Part shown: one piece after another, positions 61,497-64,000 of the stretch
Position numbering within the stretch: position 1 is the first letter of the stretch
How the letters are laid out: the number at the start of each line of letters is the position of its first letter
Assembly (NCBI GenBank): GCA_037576195.1
Contig: CM075102.1
Coordinates: 8,184,001-8,248,000 of the forward strand
Direction: 5' to 3'
Length of the DNA stretch: 64,000 bases
DNA from: Phytoseiulus persimilis
Lineage: Eukaryota > Arthropoda > Arachnida > Mesostigmata > Phytoseiidae
The notes under the pieces: generated by a model
What the model saw: the letters and a program-made list of their open reading frames with translations, nothing else
What the model was told of the DNA's origin: nothing
Databases searched by the model: none
Made by a program: the position numbers and the translations under genes

Positions 61497-64000
61497 TGCG
61501 AGTACCAGTATTGTAAGTGGTGCCCGCTCGGCCGCCAACAACAGAAGCGGACAACAGGCCAAAGGCAGAAGGAGCTGCAGGCAGCGTCAGTGGGCCACGC
61601 GGATGTTCGCTTCCTCCTCTTCCCCCACATCCTACCGTTCCTCCTTCGACTGCGCCTGTGTTGTTCTCCCGTCGGCGGGAGACTCGGCCATGTGCTCCAG
61701 GGTCCGTATATCTGGATACCTCCGCGAGCCATACGAAAGGCCGAGTCCTCTTTGATTCCGAATGCAAGCGGAACTCCTTCCTCAATCCCTCTCACATGGG
61801 ATACGCACACTTCGTTCTTCGGTCAGAAGCCGTTTTGTTGCGATTCCTCCACGCAGACGACGCGCTCGGCAAATAGATATGTCAACATGAACCTCTGAGA
61901 GAAGGTTCGACAGAGACCATTGCCGAGAGATCGAATTTCCCAAGTTCGCTCCGGAGTATTTTTGAGGTCAACTCCGGATCAGTGAACGATGAGACTAGAT
62001 TAACAAACAGGAACGGGAACTATTGAACGAGACCGATTCGCAACAGCCTCGGCAGCACCGACAACAACAACAACTCCGACGACGAAGCCGGAGGAGTTCA
62101 GTCAGACCTACGACAGGGTCTGCTCGCTATCGATCGGTGTCTCGATTTTCGCTGAGCCAGACTCATGCTGGTCGATCCGTCAGTGCACCTCAGGCTCGCG
62201 GTAGATTCCTTGACCCCTTGTCAACATCCACATGGCTCAACATGCGATTTCCGAAGATGAGCTCAGCTGTCGGTAATTGACTCCCAATATGGTGTAGCTC
62301 GGCCTGGTTGGCGGGAAATACCGCGATGTTAGATATTCTAAATGTAGCTCTCGGCTCGAAGTCTCCAATTGGTGACATATCGACACATGATTTAACATGT
62401 CGCGTCGTGACGTTTCTCATAAGCTCTCCCTCACGCGCATGTGATCCTCTGTAGATCCCAGTGAATCTCCATGACGTCAACCGAAAGCTATTTCCTTCCC
62501 TCATGATAAAGACCATGCCGTGGATCTTCTCGACCCGCAACAACCGCCCCGAGAGCGAGAAGTCGAACATTGCATTGAAACATTGAGCCGACAGAACGTT
62601 AAATAAAATCCGCCGAGAAGGCCTGGGGACCATTGCTGCTCCCCGATTCAGATGAACGGGCGGAAAGTCGATCTCCCATGTTCTGTCTCCTCGTTGATGT
62701 TGTCTGCCAGACCTCCTGCTCAAAATGTTCGGCTCGCTCTATGAGAGCTGTCCTCCTCTAGGTGTAGTCGAACGAGTAGTGGAAGAAGGCAGGCTGCTTG
62801 CTAGCGAGGCTGGCGAGCAACGAATGGAGGAAAGAAGGTCGGCCGGCAGGCACCAAGCAGGAAGGGAAAAGGAAGCTGCTCGTCTGTGTGTGCGGACCCA
62901 CCGAGCAACGAACGAAGCGACCATCCTACGAACGAACCAACCCACCAAGCAACGAGATAGAGAGTTCCCTTCTCCTCTGTAGCGTCAGCCATGCAGCCAG
63001 GATGGCAGGCCGGCGGGGTACGAGAGCGGTTTTTCTCCCCGCCCGAAACTCCCAGTTCCTCTGCTTCGAGGAGAAGTTGCTCCTTTCCTATCAGCCTCCA
63101 CTCTCTGAGTCTCGCTTTTCGTCTCTTCCCTTATCCTCCACTCCTCTTCCAGTCGTGAGTAAGCGAGGTTCTGCGTGGAACCCGAGCTCCAGCCGCGGAT
63201 GTCGACCTCGGTTCCGCACAGAGCCGAGGGAAAGGGACGGAGAGGAGTTTTCGAGGGAAGTGCGTCGGTGGTTCGTTCTATGAAAATGGCTGTAAGGGGA
63301 CTCGGAGGAAGCACAGCCGAGCTCCCCTCTTGGTGTCCCCTCGCAGCACTCTTCCCCCCCTGTGTCCCTGACGCCGTAGAGAGGGGCTCTCTATCTCCAT
63401 GCCTTTATATATTAGAGTGCTCCCTGTTCGCCCACTCTCCGTCCCTTACTCACTCGCCCGCTCGATCCCTCTGCCCGCCCGCCCGCCCGCTCGCTCGCTC
63501 GGTCGCTTTCCCCGGCAGTGCTGCTTCCCTCTCCTCCCCTCCGACCCCCTCCGGCCTCCTCTTCGTCGTCGTCGTATTGAGCTCTCTGCCCGGCTGTGCA
63601 CAAGGCAGACAGGCTCGAGCGCTGAAGGCAGCACCGCTCTGGCTGTTCGCCATCCGAGCAACCCCTCCCGAAGAAAGCCTTAGGAAACGAACGAGCCCGA
63701 GCTGCGGTGCAGACTCGGGCTCCGTTCAGGATCGCTGTTTTCCGATTTCCCTTCTCCTCTGCCCGAACTGCTTGGCCCACGAGCAGCAACGCCACCGTCG
63801 GCACCATCCAACCGACAGCCGAGGCGCCAACCACTAGCACTACGACTACTATGAGGACGAGAGCCCTGCTCGCAGTTCCACGACGTCCTCGTTGGACGAG
63901 TGGAGGAAAAGACGGCGACAAATGTTTTGGTCCCCTCCCGTGAAGCAAGCGCAACGACAGCGCTGCATGCTTGGCAGCGCCCCGTAAACACCGACCAGAC
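61497..64000. other. Right end of the window, no recognised gene
   Basis: Pyrimidine-rich, microsatellite-containing DNA with CGCC/CTCG runs at 63440-63500 and a TTATATATTA box at 63405-63414. The longest plus frame (63175-63837) is open because the sequence is C/T-rich and poor in stops; its product is Ser/Pro/Leu-rich without recognisable motifs. Confidence 0.35.

Noticed and set aside
63175-63837. 220-codon plus-strand ORF
   Set aside because: C/T-rich, stop-poor sequence with open frames on both strands; the product is low-complexity Ser/Pro/Leu without motifs.

Overview
The window is animal nuclear DNA of about 50% GC. Genes are split by short GT-AG introns (about 100-570 bp), separated by long gene-poor spacers rich in simple repeats. 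Three genes can be recognised, all on the minus strand: a C/EBP bZIP factor (25,647-27,403), PCIF1/CAPAM, the cap-adenosine N6-methyltransferase family protein (41,575-44,631, six coding exons), and a SERTA-domain protein of the Taranis type (53,218-56,132, start codon not settled). A Taranis-like SERTA protein with long Gln/His tracts, and a PCIF1 that lacks the NPPF active-site motif (reported as inactive in Drosophila), point to an arthropod. Compactness and GC would fit a mite, but that is only a guess.

Layout. 1-25 kb: no recognisable gene; short ORFs, a cluster of palindromic TATA-like 10-mers (6.2-10.3 kb) and tetranucleotide microsatellites. 25.2-28.9 kb: C/EBP, with an unusual 146-codon open frame directly after its UGA stop and a repeat-rich 5' flank. 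29-41.5 kb: no gene; at 39.3-40.1 kb a mariner-type MITE, with a hAT-type MITE inserted at its 3' edge. 41.5-45.1 kb: PCIF1 and its upstream region. 45-53 kb: a perfect 19-bp hairpin, a 208-bp fold-back element and an unrecognised plus-strand ORF with coding-like codon use. 53.2-57.1 kb: taranis. 57.1-64 kb: microsatellite-rich 5' flank of taranis and several short coding-like plus-strand ORFs near 60-61.5 kb that I cannot name.

The three genes are regulators of transcription or mRNA (bZIP factor, RNA polymerase II CTD/cap-associated protein, SERTA co-regulator), but nothing shows that they are co-regulated. They are separate transcription units more than 8 kb apart. The most interesting points are the C/EBP stop-codon readthrough candidate, the HPPD motif in place of NPPF in PCIF1, and a 14-residue motif duplicated in Taranis whose two copies differ only at 11 synonymous sites. 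All gene structures were built by eye from splice signals and protein similarity; no transcript evidence was available.
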